A stretch of DNA of 7,849 nt from Sulfurimonas sp. (GTDB lineage Bacteria; Campylobacterota; Campylobacteria; Campylobacterales; Sulfurimonadaceae), in contig JAQIBW010000173.1 of NCBI GenBank assembly GCA_027858865.1, positions 1-7,849 of the forward strand, written 5' to 3'. Under the pieces are notes generated by a model. It ran no database searches, had not been told where the DNA came from, and worked only from the letters and a program-made list of their open reading frames with translations. This document shows positions 6,551-7,849 of the stretch, one piece after another. The position numbers were made by a program, and so were the translations under genes. Every line of letters begins with the position of its first letter. Position 1 is the first letter of the stretch.

Positions 6551-7333
6551 TTACATTATTTTCATTTTTTTATAGAGCTGGTGATAGTCTTGGGTAGAAA
6601 CTTGATGAGGGCGTATCGTTAATGTAAGGTCTAGCTCAATAAAAGCTACTTCAAGCATACTTTTTTCATACTTTACTGATAGATTTTTCATAAGGGTTTT
6701 TCTGGGTTGCTTAAATGCAACTCTAAGCAAGTCCTCAAAATCCTCATTATTTCTATCAGCATTTTTTCGTATAAGAAAAACAGCAGAGTCTATTTTTGGC
6801 GGAGGTTCAAAAGCAGTTGGTGGAACTTGCACGACGATATGTGCTTCTCCTATACTTTGAGTTATTACACTCAAAGATCCAAATACCTTTTCACCTGCTG
6901 TCGCGCAAAATTTCTTTGCTACTTCAAGTTGAACCATTACAAGTATATTTTTACACATTGGATCTGCGAGTGCTTTCAATATGATGTTTGTTGCTATATA
7001 ATATGGCAAATTTGCCACTAAATCATACGGCTCATCAATAAGGCTACTCTGCCAAGTTTGTAGAACATCCCCACAATTTATGTGGAGTCGCTTGGTGGCA
7101 ATCTCTTCTTTAAATGTACTTTGTAATAGTTTACACAAATCGGTATCGACCTCAAAAGCTTCTACGCTTTTGACATCAACTAAAAATTTAGTTAAATCAC
7201 CTAAGCCAGGGCCAATTTCTACGATTTTATTATCGTTTTTGGGCATCGCTTCGACTATTTTTCTTAATACTGCTTCGTCTTTTAGGAAATTCTGTCCGAA
7301 TTTCTTCTTAGCTACTACGCTATGTTTATTCAT
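6551..7333 (-). CDS. rsmA: 16S rRNA (adenine1518-N6/adenine1519-N6)-dimethyltransferase
   Basis: RsmA (KsgA) dimethylates two adjacent adenines in the 3'-terminal hairpin of 16S rRNA using S-adenosylmethionine, a late checkpoint in 30S assembly. Its loss gives kasugamycin resistance. The protein has 260 residues (E. coli 273). KKKFGQNFLKD at 9-19 is the N-terminal signature, VEIGPGLGDLT at 38-48 is SAM motif I, and the acidic end of the next strand is Glu61 in FEVD. NLPYYI at 108-113 is the catalytic motif IV, FEPPPKIDS (175-183) is the family substrate-side loop, and KQPRKTLMKNL (208-218) begins the C-terminal helical domain. The start at 7333 fits the family's short N-terminus. No Shine-Dalgarno sequence precedes it, and a promoter lies so close that the leader may be only 2-3 bases. 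rnj follows after 105 bases, an arrangement I recall from H. pylori and C. jejuni. Confidence 0.96.
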   Translation of the reverse strand: MNKHSVVAKKKFGQNFLKDEAVLRKIVEAMPKNDNKIVEIGPGLGDLTKFLVDVKSVEAFEVDTDLCKLLQSTFKEEIATKRLHINCGDVLQTWQSSLIDEPYDLVANLPYYIATNIILKALADPMCKNILVMVQLEVAKKFCATAGEKVFGSLSVITQSIGEAHIVVQVPPTAFEPPPKIDSAVFLIRKNADRNNEDFEDLLRVAFKQPRKTLMKNLSVKYEKSMLEVAFIELDLTLTIRPHQVSTQDYHQLYKKMKIM

Positions 7334-7342
7334 GGATAGTAG

Positions 7343-7372
7343 TGTATAGTAATTTTACTTAGAATAAGTTAA
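7343..7372 (-). promoter_or_regulatory. Probable ksgA promoter
   Basis: On the - strand TTAACT (7372-7367) and TATACA (7348-7343) are separated by 18 bases. The -10 box ends 9 bases before the ksgA ATG, placing the transcription start 2-3 bases before it. The rest of the 76-base gap between the CZB gene and ksgA holds no convincing terminator, so read-through from upstream is also possible. Confidence 0.45.
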
Positions 7373-7409
7373 CATTCAGGGTAAATTTTGCTATTCACTT
7401 AAAATAATC

Positions 7410-7849
7410 CTAAATCAGTTCTTTAATTCTATCTTCTGAAACTGCTATCAATCTTCTCTCTAATCTATTTAATTCTTCTAGAAGCTCTTTGGAAATGATT
7501 TCTAAATTAGCATAATATTGCTTTGCCTTGTCAGCTTCATAATCCTCTACAGTAGTTTTCTGTCCGAAAAGTTTTGAAAAAAATCCGCCTTTTGGTTTGT
7601 TGAAGTATATGTTAAAGATGTTCATATAAACATCATGTAGATTAAAGTGAAGTCTTTCTATCTTGACCATACATTCCACAGGATTATTAGAAAGAGCATT
7701 CAAGACTTGTCCTTCAGAATAAAACCACTGACCGAACTTGCATTCTGTGGAATCTACAGGAATAGAATCCTCTTTTACATCAATACCGTTTATAAGAAGT
7801 TTTGCTTTTTGCACCCATTTTATATGAGCAGATTTAGCAGCTCTTAGAT
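7410..7849 (-). CDS. CZB zinc-binding domain protein (5' end outside window)
   Basis: The frame stays open to the right edge, so the gene is partial. Before the GTG at 7814 the same frame reads LRAAKSAHIKW, which belongs to the domain; the GTG is therefore an internal Val and not the start. The CZB (chemoreceptor zinc-binding) domain ligand set of three His and one Cys is visible: His in SAHIKW four residues before that Val, then, counted from the Val, Cys25 in ECKFGQWF and His56 and His60 in LHFNLH. CZB domains sense zinc or hypochlorous acid through the Zn-Cys centre in chemoreceptors such as H. pylori TlpD and in diguanylate cyclases. After the domain come a glycine/aromatic turn (KGGFFSKLFGQK, 75-86) and a charged helix (90-134) that may form a coiled coil. 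I cannot tell whether a receptor or enzyme domain lies upstream of the edge; the sequence style suggests a small stand-alone CZB protein. It ends 76 bases before ksgA. Confidence 0.85.
   Translation of the reverse strand, partial: LRAAKSAHIKWVQKAKLLINGIDVKEDSIPVDSTECKFGQWFYSEGQVLNALSNNPVECMVKIERLHFNLHDVYMNIFNIYFNKPKGGFFSKLFGQKTTVEDYEADKAKQYYANLEIISKELLEELNRLERRLIAVSEDRIKELI

Noticed and set aside
6404..6622. Open frame on the + strand across the ksgA-rnj spacer
   Set aside because: It overlaps both well-supported genes on the opposite strand, has no ribosome binding site that I can see, and its translation looks like no protein family; the spacer is better explained by RNA structure.
7080..7349. 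Open frame antisense to the ksgA 5' half
   Set aside because: It lies almost entirely within ksgA on the other strand and shows no domain or initiation signal of its own.
7812..7814. GTG as start of the CZB protein
   Set aside because: The frame continues upstream to the window edge and encodes the first conserved His of the CZB domain, so this GTG is an internal Val.
1..7849. Defence system, mobile element, CRISPR array, tRNA or prophage
   Set aside because: I found no spaced direct repeats, transposase or integrase, nuclease-helicase pair, terminal repeats or tRNA-like cloverleaf. The repeated motifs are confined to the rnj tail and the ksgA-rnj spacer.

Overview
The window looks like a chromosomal housekeeping region of a Campylobacterota (Epsilonproteobacteria) bacterium, most likely a free-living Sulfurimonas-type relative. 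This rests on the AT-rich base composition, the protein sequences of FliI, FolE, RNase J and KsgA, an RNase J with a long basic Asn-rich N-terminal tail, a CZB-domain protein, and the neighbour pairs ksgA-rnj and folE-fliI, both of which I recall from Campylobacter jejuni (ksgA-rnj also from Helicobacter). Species assignment is inference; no database was searched.

Layout. At the left edge, on the + strand, lies a small secreted protein (37-360) that resembles a cytochrome c but lacks the haem-attachment motif. It is closed off by a 9-bp hairpin. A 707-residue protein (440-2563, +) follows, with an N-terminal beta-propeller and a long all-helical C-terminal half. Its -10 box sits directly before the start codon, so its mRNA is probably leaderless. 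This gene meets the opposing gene cluster tail to tail with a 14-bp overlap.

Everything from 2550 to the right edge is on the - strand. Read in transcription order it is: the 3' part of a CZB zinc-binding protein (open at the window edge), ksgA (16S rRNA dimethyltransferase), rnj (ribonuclease J), folE (GTP cyclohydrolase I) and fliI (flagellar export ATPase). Gaps are 76, 105, 23 and 12 bases, so rnj-folE-fliI, and probably ksgA with them, can form one transcription unit. The functions (ribosome maturation, RNA decay, folate/pterin synthesis, flagellar export) are not one pathway; this is a typical mixed operon.

The most unusual stretch is the 105-base ksgA-rnj spacer. It is far more GC-rich than its surroundings and folds into three successive hairpins. 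Each hairpin contains one pair that is G-U if the - strand is transcribed but an A-C mismatch on the + strand. That points to a structured RNA in the rnj leader, either a regulatory element or a copy of a dispersed palindromic repeat. I saw no tRNA, rRNA, CRISPR, insertion sequence, phage gene or defence system, and no gene-free stretch longer than about 105 bases.
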